A stretch of DNA of 64,000 nt from Myxococcales bacterium (GCA_029861865.1 JAOTYL010000011.1:20517-84516), one strand, 5' to 3'. Positions 36,063 through 45,035 are shown, numbered from the stretch's first letter. The notes: generated by a model not told the origin, from the letters alone. Numbers and translations: made by a program.

Positions 36063-36623
36063 ATGGCAACCTACCGTCAACCGGATGATCCAAGCGTCCC
36101 GTCCCCATGGGTCGAGCGCTTTGCGCCGCTCATTCGAGCCAAGGGGACCGTGTTAGACCTCGCCTGCGGCTCCGGGCGTCACTCACGGTATCTCAGCGCC
36201 TTGGGATACCGCTTAGTCGCAGTAGACATCGATGTTTCCGGCCTGAACGATCTTTCCATCAAAGACCACATGGAGATCATCCAGGCCGACTTGGAGACCG
36301 GTGACTGGTTCTTTCGCGAACGCCGTTTCGACGGGATCGTGGTCACCAACTATCTGCACCGGCCTCACCTTCCCCGGCTCGTGGAGTCCCTCGCACCCGG
36401 CGGGGTGCTGATCTACGAGTCTTTTGCAAAGGGCAATGAGAAGCTCGGTCGTCCCCGCAACCCGGCGTTTCTTCTCGATCCTGCCGAGCTACTCGAAGCG
36501 TTTGGATCCAAGCTCGCGATCGTGGCCTACGAGCACGGCATCGACGAAGAGCCGAGGCCGGCCGTCCGCCAGCGGATCTGTGCGGTACGAGCATCGGAGC
36601 CGGCGCTGGTGGTGCCGGAATGA
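36063..36623 (+). CDS. Class I SAM-dependent methyltransferase
   Basis: The 186-residue protein has the Rossmann methyltransferase motif I VLDLACGSGRHSRYLSALG, motif II VAVDIDVSG, DGIVVTNYLHRPHL (motif IV region) and LAPGGVLIYESFA. It resembles the TehB/UbiE-like group that methylates small molecules. The acidic NYLHRPHL loop replaces the usual NPPY, so it is not an N6-adenine enzyme. It starts with ATG 34 bp from the divergent glycosyltransferase start. It may belong to the sugar locus or be a separate housekeeping enzyme; the substrate is unknown. Confidence 0.85.
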   Translation: MATYRQPDDPSVPSPWVERFAPLIRAKGTVLDLACGSGRHSRYLSALGYRLVAVDIDVSGLNDLSIKDHMEIIQADLETGDWFFRERRFDGIVVTNYLHRPHLPRLVESLAPGGVLIYESFAKGNEKLGRPRNPAFLLDPAELLEAFGSKLAIVAYEHGIDEEPRPAVRQRICAVRASEPALVVPE

Positions 36624-36800
36624 CTTGCCCCGGGTCAGTGCGGAGCGTGACCTTCCTCACGAAGGTGAGGCGGCATTTTGCGCCAGCCGACCGGATTGGC
36701 CAAAAGGGGGCCTTCTCGGGACCTAGGCTTGTCGCTGATTATCGCGCATTCTTTGCGTGTCACTAGGTCAGCGATGTTCTGATACTTTGTTTCGCGGGTG

Positions 36801-37184
36801 ATGCGAATGAGGCGACGTGGAAAAGCCGATCCAGCTCTGGCTAGGTCCGAAGCGGTCGGAAAGCTCGGCGGACTTCTTCAGACCGAAGCAACGCTGGAGG
36901 CGATGCTCGACGAGGCAAAGCAGCAGGCCCGGAAGATCGTCGACACCGCGAGGGAAGAGGCCGCGGCGCAGCTCCGCCGGTTCGAATCGCACCTCGAAAA
37001 TGAGCATCGGCAGCTCCGCGAACGAATCGAACGGGAACGAGACGAGACGATCGCCTCTATCCGCCAACAAGCAGAGCTGGAGACTCGCCGCCTCGCGGAC
37101 CTGGACGACGACCGGATCCACGGGCTCGCTCACCACGTCCTCGACCTTCTTCTGAAACGCTTAGAACGAGGGGAGCGGCCTTGA
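36801..37184 (+). CDS. V/A-type ATPase small peripheral-stalk subunit (G/H type)
   Basis: This 127-residue protein is almost entirely charged helix: LLQTEATLEAMLDEAKQQAR, then KIVDTAREEAAAQLRRFESH and ENEHRQLRERIERERDETIA. This right-handed coiled-coil character is typical of the G/H subunit that pairs with subunit E in the peripheral stalk. It is the first gene of the ATPase operon, in the place of atpG in Thermus. Several starts are close together (GTG 36798, ATG 36801, ATG 36807). Its stop overlaps the TTG start of subunit I (TTGA). The 177 bp upstream, 36624-36800, should hold the operon promoter, but no clear box is seen. Confidence 0.8.
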   Translation: MRMRRRGKADPALARSEAVGKLGGLLQTEATLEAMLDEAKQQARKIVDTAREEAAAQLRRFESHLENEHRQLRERIERERDETIASIRQQAELETRRLADLDDDRIHGLAHHVLDLLLKRLERGERP

Positions 37185-39061
37185 TTCTGGAGATGTCTCG
37201 AATTCGGGTGTTAGGCCCCCGCGAAGAGCTTCAATCCGTGCTCGAGCGGATTCAAGACCTCGGTTTGGTACATTTCGTCGATTTCGCAGAGACCGAAGCG
37301 CTCACGCAGCTTGTCCTGACGCCGCAACAAGAGCGACACCTGCGGAACGTCCGTCGGGTCGTCGAAGATGTGAACACCGCGATGCGGTTGCTCGGTGAAA
37401 CCCCTGCGCCGTCTCGACGAGCGGCCGAATCGCTCACGTTGCCTCGTGCGGCGTTGATCGCCGGTCGCGCGCGGCGAGCCCTAGAGGGGCTCGAAGACCG
37501 CCGACGACAACTAGAAGAGGAGCGGTCTCTCATTCTCAAGTTCCAGCCCTTCTTCTCCACATTCGACAAGATCTCCACATCGGGGCTCGATCTCGACGGC
37601 ATCCGCATCTTTTATTTGGTTCTTCGGGTGGGCGGTGAGCAAGAGCTGCTCCGATTGCGCGCTGCGCTTCGAAGCGCTCTTGGAGAGGGTTTCGAGCTCT
37701 TCAGCCAACCCTCTGCGTCGGGCGAATCGGCGATGATCCTCGCAGTTTCAAGCGTCGACGCAAAGACCGCCGAAGCGCTCTTAAGCGAGGCTGCAGTGCA
37801 ACCGCTCGTCCTCCCCGATCAGTTCAGCGAAGGAGGCGCCATCGATACGATCCGACGCATGCAGGCACGACTAAAGGACCTACCCCGAGATCTGGCAGAG
37901 ATCGAAGTCGAAAGAAAACGCATTGCATCCGTTCGCGGGCGAGACCTCGTCCGCATTCAAGCGAGCCTTCACGACCACCTGTCGACCATCACGACGATGG
38001 AGAAGGCCGTGGTTACGCCTCGCGCATTCGTCTTCGAGGGCTGGATCCCGAGCGCTGCACGAGCCGATTTGGAGCGACGGCTTCAGAAGTCGTTTGGCGG
38101 TATGATCGAAGTCGAAACAATTTCCAGAGAGGAGTGGGAGGGAGAGATGGCCCCGGTGGTTCTGAAAAACCCTCGCCTCTTTCGGCCGTTCGAGGCCATC
38201 ACTCGAATGATGCCTCTCCCCAGCTATGGGAGCGTCGATCCGACCCCTTTTGTTGCGGTCTTTTTCCCGATGTTTTTCGGCATTACGCTTGGAGATGTGG
38301 GCTATGGTGCATTGCTCGCCGCAGTCTCACTCTTGATCAGGTTTCGCTCCAGCCCAAACACGAAGCCGCGCGCCGTTTCAGAAATCGGCCTGGCGTGCGC
38401 CCTGTTCAGCATCGTTTTCGGGTTTCTGTACGGGGAGCTGTTCGGTGACCTCGGGCATCGCCTGGGGCTCCAGCCTATCATTTTCAATCGTGAGGAGGCG
38501 GTTATCCCGTTCTTGGGCCTCGCCCTCGCCCTCGGGTTGGTGCACATCGTGATCGGGCTCAGCCTGGGAGCCGTGCAGCGGTTTCGAGGCGACAAGCGGC
38601 ATGCAGTCGGGCGCGCGATGGCGGCGGTCATGGTCATACTCATCGCACTCGCGTTGATGGCCGCTTTCGAGCTGCTTCCGGAAAGGTTCTTCACGCCGCT
38701 GGTGATCACCATCCTGGTCCTGTTCCCCATATTGATCGTGGCAGAAGGGGTATTGGCTCCGATCGAGCTCGTATCGACGATCGGAAACGTCCTTTCCTAC
38801 GCGCGTATCATGGCGGTCGGCACCGCATCCGTCATGATGGCCGTCGCAGCCAACAGGATGGCGGGTGCTTTTGGGCCAGTGTTCGTCGGAATCGTGTTCG
38901 CGCTCCTGTTTCATCTCATCAACTTCGTTCTCGGCGTCTTCAGCCCGACGATCCACATGCTTCGACTCCACTACGTGGAGTTCTTCGGCAAATTCTTCAG
39001 TCCGGGCGGGGTCGAGTACGAGCCCCTTCGTCATTGGTCTCCGCGTGAAGGCGCGGTCTAG
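37181..39061 (+). CDS. V/A-type ATPase subunit I (a subunit)
   Basis: The 626-residue membrane stator subunit has a soluble N-terminal half with two long helical hairpins (RIRVLGPREELQSVLERIQD, then LGLVHFVDF). About eight transmembrane helices follow from residue ~360 on: PTPFVAVFFPMFFGITLGDV, GYGALLAAVS, FSIVFGFLYGELFGDLGHRL, LGLALALGLVHIVIGLSLG and NVLSYARIMAVGTASVMMAV. The arginine in SYARIMAVG is the conserved residue that passes ions to the rotor glutamate. It starts with TTG 37181, spaced after GAGGGGAG, and ATG 37193 is an alternative. It forms the ion half-channels with the K ring. Confidence 0.92.
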   Translation: MILEMSRIRVLGPREELQSVLERIQDLGLVHFVDFAETEALTQLVLTPQQERHLRNVRRVVEDVNTAMRLLGETPAPSRRAAESLTLPRAALIAGRARRALEGLEDRRRQLEEERSLILKFQPFFSTFDKISTSGLDLDGIRIFYLVLRVGGEQELLRLRAALRSALGEGFELFSQPSASGESAMILAVSSVDAKTAEALLSEAAVQPLVLPDQFSEGGAIDTIRRMQARLKDLPRDLAEIEVERKRIASVRGRDLVRIQASLHDHLSTITTMEKAVVTPRAFVFEGWIPSAARADLERRLQKSFGGMIEVETISREEWEGEMAPVVLKNPRLFRPFEAITRMMPLPSYGSVDPTPFVAVFFPMFFGITLGDVGYGALLAAVSLLIRFRSSPNTKPRAVSEIGLACALFSIVFGFLYGELFGDLGHRLGLQPIIFNREEAVIPFLGLALALGLVHIVIGLSLGAVQRFRGDKRHAVGRAMAAVMVILIALALMAAFELLPERFFTPLVITILVLFPILIVAEGVLAPIELVSTIGNVLSYARIMAVGTASVMMAVAANRMAGAFGPVFVGIVFALLFHLINFVLGVFSPTIHMLRLHYVEFFGKFFSPGGVEYEPLRHWSPREGAV

Positions 39062-39080
39062 CAAAAAGAGGAGCGAAAGA

Positions 39081-39302
39081 ATGGACGGGAATTGGCTCTA
39101 TTTGAGTGCGGCGCTGGCGGTGGGCATCCCCGCCCTCGCAACGGGATGGGCTCAGTCACGTATCGGCCCGGCGGCCGCCGCGACTTTGGCCGAGAAGCCC
39201 GAGCTGACCGTAACGGTCGTATTGTTGATCGCCATCCCCGAGACGGTTGCCATCCTCGGGTTCGTGGTATCTGTTTTGATCTTGCTGCAGGGAGGCGGCT
39301 GA
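39081..39302 (+). CDS. V/A-type ATPase subunit K (proteolipid ring)
   Basis: The 73-residue protein has two transmembrane helices joined by a short polar loop (AQSRIGPAAAATLAEKPELT). Glu54 in IAIPETVAILGF, in the middle of helix 2, is the ion carrier. The loop keeps the RIGPAAAATLAEKPE pattern typical of rotor proteolipids. The protein is a single hairpin as in Thermus, not the duplicated four-helix form of eukaryotic and many archaeal proteolipids. It starts with ATG 39081 behind AAAGAGGAGCGAAAG, a strong ribosome site. This suits the need for many copies per complex. Confidence 0.93.
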   Translation: MDGNWLYLSAALAVGIPALATGWAQSRIGPAAAATLAEKPELTVTVVLLIAIPETVAILGFVVSVLILLQGGG

Positions 39303-39309
39303 CGGAGAC

Positions 39310-39891
39310 ATGGACAGGCCCGATCTGACGACCGCGCTTCGCAAGAACGCCGAGGCGACGGCTGCACACATCTTAGAGTCTGCGCGCCTCGAGGCCGAGC
39401 AAGTTCGAACGGAAAGCGAGCGCGAGATCGATAGCAAGCGTGCCGCATCCCTTCGACAAGAAGAGGAAAAATATCGTCTTGCAGCGCGCTCGGCGATCGC
39501 TGCGGAGCGACATGCCTCCATGCGAGCGCTGCTTCTGGCGAGAGTCCAATTGGTCGACCGAGTCTTGGAGTTGGCGACTTCGCTGCTTCCCGGCGCCTGC
39601 GCGACTGAGACATACCGGTCGACCATCGCAGCGCAGCTCGAGGACTCGATGCTCTTCGTAGACAACCAGGGCGCCCGCCTCCTTTGCTCGCCGGAGCTCA
39701 TTCCGACTCTGCGCGAGGCTGCAAAGGCCTACGCATCGGTGCTGGTGGAGCCTGACGCCGAGACGCAGAATGGATTCGTCGTCGTCAGCGCCGACGGCTC
39801 GGTCACAGTCGACAAGCGACTAGACACGCAACTTCGACGCATGAGACCAACACTGGCGATCGAAATTCACGAGCGAGCCGAAGAGCGTTAA
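39310..39891 (+). CDS. V/A-type ATPase subunit E
   Basis: The 193-residue protein has a charged N-terminal helix (ALRKNAEATAAHILESARLE and AEQVRTESEREIDSKRAAS) that pairs with the small G/H subunit, and a C-terminal globular domain (LVEPDAETQNGFVVVSADGS, VTVDKRLDTQLRRMRP). The GGFVV/D-type motif is present as NGFVVVSADGSV, characteristic of subunit E. Together with G/H it makes the peripheral stalk that stops the catalytic head from rotating. It starts seven bases after subunit K. Confidence 0.9.
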   Translation: MDRPDLTTALRKNAEATAAHILESARLEAEQVRTESEREIDSKRAASLRQEEEKYRLAARSAIAAERHASMRALLLARVQLVDRVLELATSLLPGACATETYRSTIAAQLEDSMLFVDNQGARLLCSPELIPTLREAAKAYASVLVEPDAETQNGFVVVSADGSVTVDKRLDTQLRRMRPTLAIEIHERAEER

Positions 39892-39894
39892 GTC

Positions 39895-40911
39895 GTGGCG
39901 ACCTTTTTCGGCGACATCAACGCACGCGCCCGAGGGCTACGCACCCATCTTCTGCCGCCAAGCACCCTAGACAAGCTAGCCAGCGCTCCGAATCTGTTCG
40001 CGCTGCAGCGGGACTTCAGCGCGCTCGGGTTCGTTCGCCCGGACGCCCCTGCAAGCACGGCAGCGTTGGAACAGGCCGTTCGTCGACACGCGGCTGCGCA
40101 AATCTCGCTCTTGAGTCGCTGGAGCGAAGGACCGAGACGGGCCGCTCTGGCGGTCGTCTTCGAAGACGAAGACAGGCGCTCCATCCAGGCGGTGGTGCGT
40201 GGGGCCCAGCAGGGTGCGCCGGCAGAAGACCGTCTGGCGGGGTTGGTGCCAACAGCAAGCCTCCCGGAAAGGGCTCTACAAGCATTGGCGGCTCAACCCA
40301 CGGTCAAAGATGTCGTTCATTTGTTGGGATGGTGGCAGCATCCGCTGGCGCTCCCCCTGCTCGAACCTGCAGGCAAACCGCATCCGTCACTATTGCGCAT
40401 CGAGGTTGCCTTGCATCGCGCGTTTGCTCGTCGCGCAACGCAGGCTGCGAAGAAGGCAGACAGACACCTCGCCGCGTACGTGACGCAAGTCATCGACATC
40501 ATGAACGCCTGGTCCGTTCTGCTGCATTTCGATGAGCACGACCCCGCGATCGTCGATCTCACCTTCATTGAAGGGGGCAGCGCGCTTCTTCGCGGTCATT
40601 TCGAGCAGTTGATGAGCCTTCCGCGATTCGACGAGGCGGGCTCAATGCTGGTGCGGCAGTTTCGCGGCTCGCCGCTATCGAGCGCCTTTCGTCATGGTGT
40701 CGACAACCCCGCGGAGCTCGAATCCGCGATTCTCCGTGCGCAGATCGATCAGCAAAACCGCGCATTGCGCGTCGACCCTGGCGGGACCGCACCCATCGTC
40801 GGCTTCGCGCTCGAGCTCAGAGCACAGGTGGTGAGCCTGAGGCGGATCGTTTGGGGAGTCGCGCTCCGCGCGCCCTCTGCACTTCTCGTCCCTGGACTGG
40901 AGCCCGCATGA
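39895..40911 (+). CDS. V/A-type ATPase subunit C (d-type)
   Basis: The 338-residue, mostly helical, soluble protein starts with GTG three bases after subunit E. It fits the V-ATPase d/archaeal C subunit by size and position: ATFFGDINARARGLRTHLLP at the N-terminus, AARRATQAAKK, YVTQVIDIMNAWSVLLHF (the conserved helix) and AQVVSLRRIVWGVALRAPS at the end. It caps the rotor ring and couples the central stalk to it. Sequence conservation is weak, as is usual for this subunit, and operon order supports the call. Confidence 0.85.
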   Translation: MATFFGDINARARGLRTHLLPPSTLDKLASAPNLFALQRDFSALGFVRPDAPASTAALEQAVRRHAAAQISLLSRWSEGPRRAALAVVFEDEDRRSIQAVVRGAQQGAPAEDRLAGLVPTASLPERALQALAAQPTVKDVVHLLGWWQHPLALPLLEPAGKPHPSLLRIEVALHRAFARRATQAAKKADRHLAAYVTQVIDIMNAWSVLLHFDEHDPAIVDLTFIEGGSALLRGHFEQLMSLPRFDEAGSMLVRQFRGSPLSSAFRHGVDNPAELESAILRAQIDQQNRALRVDPGGTAPIVGFALELRAQVVSLRRIVWGVALRAPSALLVPGLEPA

Positions 40912-41237
40912 CGGAAGGGCATTTGGCAGTCATCACGACGCCGCAGTCTAGCGTCGGTTTCGCGCTGGCGGGCGTCTCTGTCTTCCCGGAAGTCGACGGC
41001 GAGCGCGCAGCTCATCGAATCGACCTCCTGATTTCGGAGGCTAAGGCGACCGTCGTGATGATCGAGGAAGCGCTCTACCGTGAACTGCCTGAGGAAGTGA
41101 AGCGCATGATGCGCCGTCGGGCAACTCCCGTAGTCATCCCGATTCCCGGTCCGAGCTGGGGCGCCGAATCCACGGCACACGACTACATCGTCGAAATTCT
41201 CCGACGCGCCATCGGCTATCGCGTGAGGCTGCAGTGA
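40908..41237 (+). CDS. V/A-type ATPase subunit F
   Basis: The 109-residue Rossmann-like small subunit has LAVITTPQSSVGFALAGVSV, VVMIEEALYRELPEEVKRMM, PVVIPIPGPS and DYIVEILRRAIGYRVRL. It binds the central shaft D and can change efficiency of coupling. ATG 40908 overlaps the stop of subunit C (ATGA), and the end overlaps the start of subunit A (GTGA), so translation is coupled on both sides. Confidence 0.92.
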   Translation: MTEGHLAVITTPQSSVGFALAGVSVFPEVDGERAAHRIDLLISEAKATVVMIEEALYRELPEEVKRMMRRRATPVVIPIPGPSWGAESTAHDYIVEILRRAIGYRVRLQ

Positions 41238-42970
41238 GTGACGCGCGGATCATCCGGGTCGCAGGTGCCATCGCTGAAGCGAGCCCGATGGGCGACGTCG
41301 CGCTCTACGAGCTCGTCGAAGTCGGGGAACGCAAGCTGCTCGGAGAGGTGATCCGGCTGGATGGCCAGGTCGCCACGATTCAGGTGTTCGAGGAGACGAC
41401 CGGCCTCGGACTCGACGAGCCCGTCCACCCGACCGCTGGTTCGTTGACGACAGAGCTCGGGCCGGGGTTGCTCGGGTCGATCCTCGACGGGGTTGGCCGA
41501 CCGCTACACGCGATGGCCGATCGCTCTGGCGACTTCATCGCACCGGGAATGTCGATTCCTCCCCTCGATCCGAAGGTCCGCTGGGCCTTCACGCCGACGG
41601 TTTCGTCAGGCGCCGAGATCGCCGAGTGCGACGTCCTCGGGACGGTCGAAGAGTCCCCCGGTCTGGTGCATCAGATTCTCGTGCCGCCGAGCACGCAAGG
41701 CCGAGTGGCACAAATCGACGCGGGCACATACACGATCGAGCAAGCGATCGGCGCTCTCGAAGACGGAACCCCGCTTCGGCTTTCTCACAAGTGGGCGATT
41801 CGCAGGCGGCGACCGATGGCACGTCGGCTTGCCGGCGACCGCCCCTTCATCACGGGTCAGCGGGTTTTCGATTTCTTGTTTCCCGTCGCCGAGGGCGGTT
41901 CTGTCGCCGTACCCGGCGGTTTCGGAACGGGCAAGACCGTCATCGAGCAGTCTCTTGCCAAGTTCGCCAGGGCCGATGTGATGGTTTACATCGGATGTGG
42001 CGAGCGAGGAAACGAGATGGCCGATGTCCTTCATGACTTTGGCCGTCTGACCGACCCGCAAACCGGACGACCGATTATGGATCGTACGGTCCTGATCGTG
42101 AACACCTCGAACATGCCGGTCGCGGCGAGGGACGCGTCAGTCTACCTCGGAATGACGATCGCCGAGTACTACCGCGACATGGGCTATCACGTAGCAGTTC
42201 TCGCGGACTCGCTTTCGCGCTGGGCCGAAGCGTTACGGGAGATTGCAGCGAGGCTCCAAGAAATGCCAGGCGAGGAAGGCTATCCGACCTATTTGGCGAA
42301 TCGAATGAGCCGGCTTTACGAGCGGGCCGGCCGAGTGGAGACCTTGGGCTCGCCGAGCCGAACCGGAGCCGTGACCTTCATCAGCGCCGTGTCTCCTCCT
42401 GGCGGAGACTTCGCCGAGCCGGTCACCCAAGCATCGCTTCGAGTCGTGGGTGCTCTCTGGGCGCTCGACACCGGTCTTGCGCATCAACGGCAGTTTCCTG
42501 CCGTCGATTGGGACACCAGCTACAGCCTTTACGTCGAGGCAACTTCGGACTGGTTCTCGAGGGAAGGAAGCTCGGAGTGGTCGACGCTTCGATTGCGGAC
42601 GATGCAACTCTTGCAGCGAGACCGCGAGCTACGTGAAATCGCTGGTTTGGTCGGCGTTGACGCGCTCGCCGATGACGATCGTCTAATCCTCGAAGGCGCA
42701 CGTATCGCACGGGAGTTCTTGATCGGCCAAAACGCTTTCCACGAACACGATGCGTTTTCCCCCGTCACCAAGACGCATGCCTTGGCCAAGCTTCTCTGGG
42801 ACTTTATGACTCGGGCAGGCTCGATTTTGAGGGATGATGCCGGCTTCGAGAAGCTGGACTTGGCTGCGGTACGCCTGGCGTTTGGAGCGGTGAAGACCGC
42901 GGCACCCACGGACATGGACGCCACGGTTTCGAGGGCGGCCGACGCCATCGCCAACATGGGGGCGACATGA
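41234..42970 (+). CDS. V/A-type ATPase catalytic subunit A
   Basis: The 578-residue catalytic subunit starts with GTG 41234. It has the N-terminal barrel (GAIAEASPMGDVALYELVEV), then the non-homologous insert that is typical of V/A-type A subunits (residues ~115-190: SSGAEIAECDVLGTVEESPG and HKWAIRRRRP). The P-loop GGFGTGKT (228-235) follows, with the catalytic Glu in GCGERGNEM, and LADSLSRWAEALREI. The C-terminal helical domain has DTSYSLYVE and FHEHDAFSPVTKTHALAKLL. It hydrolyses or makes ATP. In Myxococcota the usual enzyme is F-type, so this complex may be an ion pump or additional synthase. Confidence 0.95.
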   Translation: MSDARIIRVAGAIAEASPMGDVALYELVEVGERKLLGEVIRLDGQVATIQVFEETTGLGLDEPVHPTAGSLTTELGPGLLGSILDGVGRPLHAMADRSGDFIAPGMSIPPLDPKVRWAFTPTVSSGAEIAECDVLGTVEESPGLVHQILVPPSTQGRVAQIDAGTYTIEQAIGALEDGTPLRLSHKWAIRRRRPMARRLAGDRPFITGQRVFDFLFPVAEGGSVAVPGGFGTGKTVIEQSLAKFARADVMVYIGCGERGNEMADVLHDFGRLTDPQTGRPIMDRTVLIVNTSNMPVAARDASVYLGMTIAEYYRDMGYHVAVLADSLSRWAEALREIAARLQEMPGEEGYPTYLANRMSRLYERAGRVETLGSPSRTGAVTFISAVSPPGGDFAEPVTQASLRVVGALWALDTGLAHQRQFPAVDWDTSYSLYVEATSDWFSREGSSEWSTLRLRTMQLLQRDRELREIAGLVGVDALADDDRLILEGARIAREFLIGQNAFHEHDAFSPVTKTHALAKLLWDFMTRAGSILRDDAGFEKLDLAAVRLAFGAVKTAAPTDMDATVSRAADAIANMGAT

Positions 42971-44373
42971 CGCCACGCGCGCCCACGGTGCGGACATACT
43001 CCGGGGCGGCCTCGGCCGCGGGGCCTCTTCTCTTCGTCCGCTCGACCCTTCGCGCTCAACTTGGAGAGTGGGTGCAGATCGAAATTGAAGGCCAGGCGGA
43101 GCGCCGTGGCCAAGTGATCGACGTCGGCACCGACATCACCGTAATTCAAGTCTTTGAGGACACGCTCGGCCTGAGGCCTGCCAAGGCAAGAATCACGCTC
43201 ACGGGCGAGACGGCAACGACGACCGTTGGCAAGGACCTCCTCGGACGCGCCTTGAGCGGAACCGGGGCTCCTCTGGATCAACTTCCGATCGCAATCGGCG
43301 AGGCTCGCCGGCCGATCTGGGGCGAACCGATCAATCCGGTTAGACGCCGAAACCCTTCGGACTTCATCGAGACCGGAGTGTCGGCCATCGACGGCATGAA
43401 CACGCTCGTCCGCGGTCAGAAGCTCCCCGTCTTCTCAGCGCCAGGCCTTCCCGGAATCGAGCTCGCGGCCGACATCGTGGAGAATGCTCGCCCCGCCCGC
43501 GGTGAGCCGTTCGCGGTGGTGTTCGCGGCGATTGGCATCACAGAACGCGAAACGCAGACGTTCGTCTCTCGCTTTCGAGAGAGCGAGGTCATGCAGCGCA
43601 CGGTGCTCTACCTCAACCAGGCCAGCGACCCGACGATCGAACGATTGCTGACACCCCGAGTCGCGTTGACCACTGCCGAGCACTTAGCGTTCGTGCACGG
43701 ATTTCACGTACTCGTCGTCACCGCCGACATCACGCACTACGCCGAGGCCCTGCGTGAGATCGCGGCCGCGCGGGAGGAAATCCCGGGCCGTCGGGGCTAC
43801 CCGGGCTACATGTATACGGATCTGGCTTCGCTCTTCGAGCGTGCCGGCGTTCTCGAGAACGGCGAAGGCTCCGTGACACAGCTTCCGGTCGTCACCCTCC
43901 CCGACGGAGACATAACCCACCCCATACCCGACCTGACCGGCTACATCACCGAAGGACAGATCGTGTTGAATCGCGAGCTCCATCAAAGAGGCATCTACCC
44001 ACCGGTCGATGTTTTGCCCTCTCTGTCACGACTGATGAATGCAGGGATCGGAAAAACCCGCACCGTTCCCGAACATCGCGAATGGGCGAACCAACTCTAT
44101 GCGGTCTACGCGCGAGGCCGCGAAGCCAAGCTGATGGCCGCCATCGTCGGCACCGAAGGGCTGGCTTCCGAAGACCAACACGCACTCGAGTTCACGGATC
44201 TGTTCGAGCAGCGACTGATTCACCAGGGCCGCCGACGGCGATCGCTCGAGGATACCATCGAAATCGGCTGGTCACTTCTACAGACGTTGCCACGTGACGA
44301 GCTCACGAGAATGTCCGAGACCACGTGGCAGGCTCATGCGGCACGCGACCAAGACGAGGAGAAGCCCAAGTGA
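42967..44373 (+). CDS. V/A-type ATPase regulatory subunit B
   Basis: The 468-residue non-catalytic subunit starts with ATGA overlapping the stop of subunit A. Motifs are YSGAASAAGPLLFVRS, RGQVIDVGTDITVIQVFEDT, PVRRRNPSDFIETGVSAIDG and MNTLVRGQKLPVFSAPGLPG. The place of a Walker A is degenerate (SAPGLPGIELA), as expected for B. VTADITHYAEALREIAAARE and RRGYPGYMYTDLASLFERAG are strongly conserved. It alternates with A in the head. Its end overlaps the start of subunit D by four bases. Confidence 0.95.
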   Translation: MTPRAPTVRTYSGAASAAGPLLFVRSTLRAQLGEWVQIEIEGQAERRGQVIDVGTDITVIQVFEDTLGLRPAKARITLTGETATTTVGKDLLGRALSGTGAPLDQLPIAIGEARRPIWGEPINPVRRRNPSDFIETGVSAIDGMNTLVRGQKLPVFSAPGLPGIELAADIVENARPARGEPFAVVFAAIGITERETQTFVSRFRESEVMQRTVLYLNQASDPTIERLLTPRVALTTAEHLAFVHGFHVLVVTADITHYAEALREIAAAREEIPGRRGYPGYMYTDLASLFERAGVLENGEGSVTQLPVVTLPDGDITHPIPDLTGYITEGQIVLNRELHQRGIYPPVDVLPSLSRLMNAGIGKTRTVPEHREWANQLYAVYARGREAKLMAAIVGTEGLASEDQHALEFTDLFEQRLIHQGRRRRSLEDTIEIGWSLLQTLPRDELTRMSETTWQAHAARDQDEEKPK

Positions 44374-45035
44374 GCGTCCGAAGCGTAGCCCCTACCCGAT
44401 CGGGCCTCGTGCGCGCCAGCGCCAGACTTGGACGCGTTCAGAAAGGCCGTGAGTTGCTCAACCGGAAGCGCGAAGCCTTGATCAGCGAGTTGTTTCGCAG
44501 CGCGCGGCCGGCGCTAGACGCTCGAAAGCAAGTCGAAGACGGCGCCAACCAAGCGTACGCTGTGCTCCTTCATGCTCTGGCGGCACGGGGCCAGGCGGCG
44601 TTACAGACTTACGCTTGGCCCAAGCGCGAGATCATCGTCGAGCTCGAGGAGAGACGAATCTGGGGGATACCCGTGCCGACGGTGGTCTCCCACAGCCGGA
44701 TCCGCCGCACCCTGGGGGGACGGGACACGACGGCGGCCGCCGTTGGTCCGGCGGCTGCACGAACAGCGGCCGAGTTCGAGCAACTGGTCGAGCTCGTTTT
44801 GGAGTCGCTTCCGAAGGAACAGTTGGTTCGACGCCTCGGCGTAGCTCTCGGGAAAACCACGCGGCAAGTGAACACCTTGCAGCTTCGGGTCGAACCGGTT
44901 TTGACGGCGGAGCTACACGCCCTCCGCGGAATGCTCGAGGAACGGGAGCGTGACGAGCGGTCCCGACTCCGTCACGTGCTCCGGCGGATCAAGGCCTCGT
45001 CAATCACGGTATCGGGCGGCCACCAGCGCGCCTAA
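44370..45035 (+). CDS. V/A-type ATPase central-shaft subunit D
   Basis: The 221-residue protein has two long helices that form the central rotor. The N-terminus is PTRSGLVRASARLGRVQKGR and the central part includes LNRKREALISELF, typical for AtpD (ALLKRKRDALI-like). The C-terminal helix (RTAAEFEQLVELVLESLPKE, then LGVALGKTTRQVNTLQLRVE) has the conserved TRRVNALE-like block as TRQVNTLQL. GTG 44370 overlaps the subunit B stop. The last 36 bp overlap the 3' end of the convergent prkA gene. It is the last gene of the operon. Confidence 0.92.
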   Translation: MSVRSVAPTRSGLVRASARLGRVQKGRELLNRKREALISELFRSARPALDARKQVEDGANQAYAVLLHALAARGQAALQTYAWPKREIIVELEERRIWGIPVPTVVSHSRIRRTLGGRDTTAAAVGPAAARTAAEFEQLVELVLESLPKEQLVRRLGVALGKTTRQVNTLQLRVEPVLTAELHALRGMLEERERDERSRLRHVLRRIKASSITVSGGHQRA

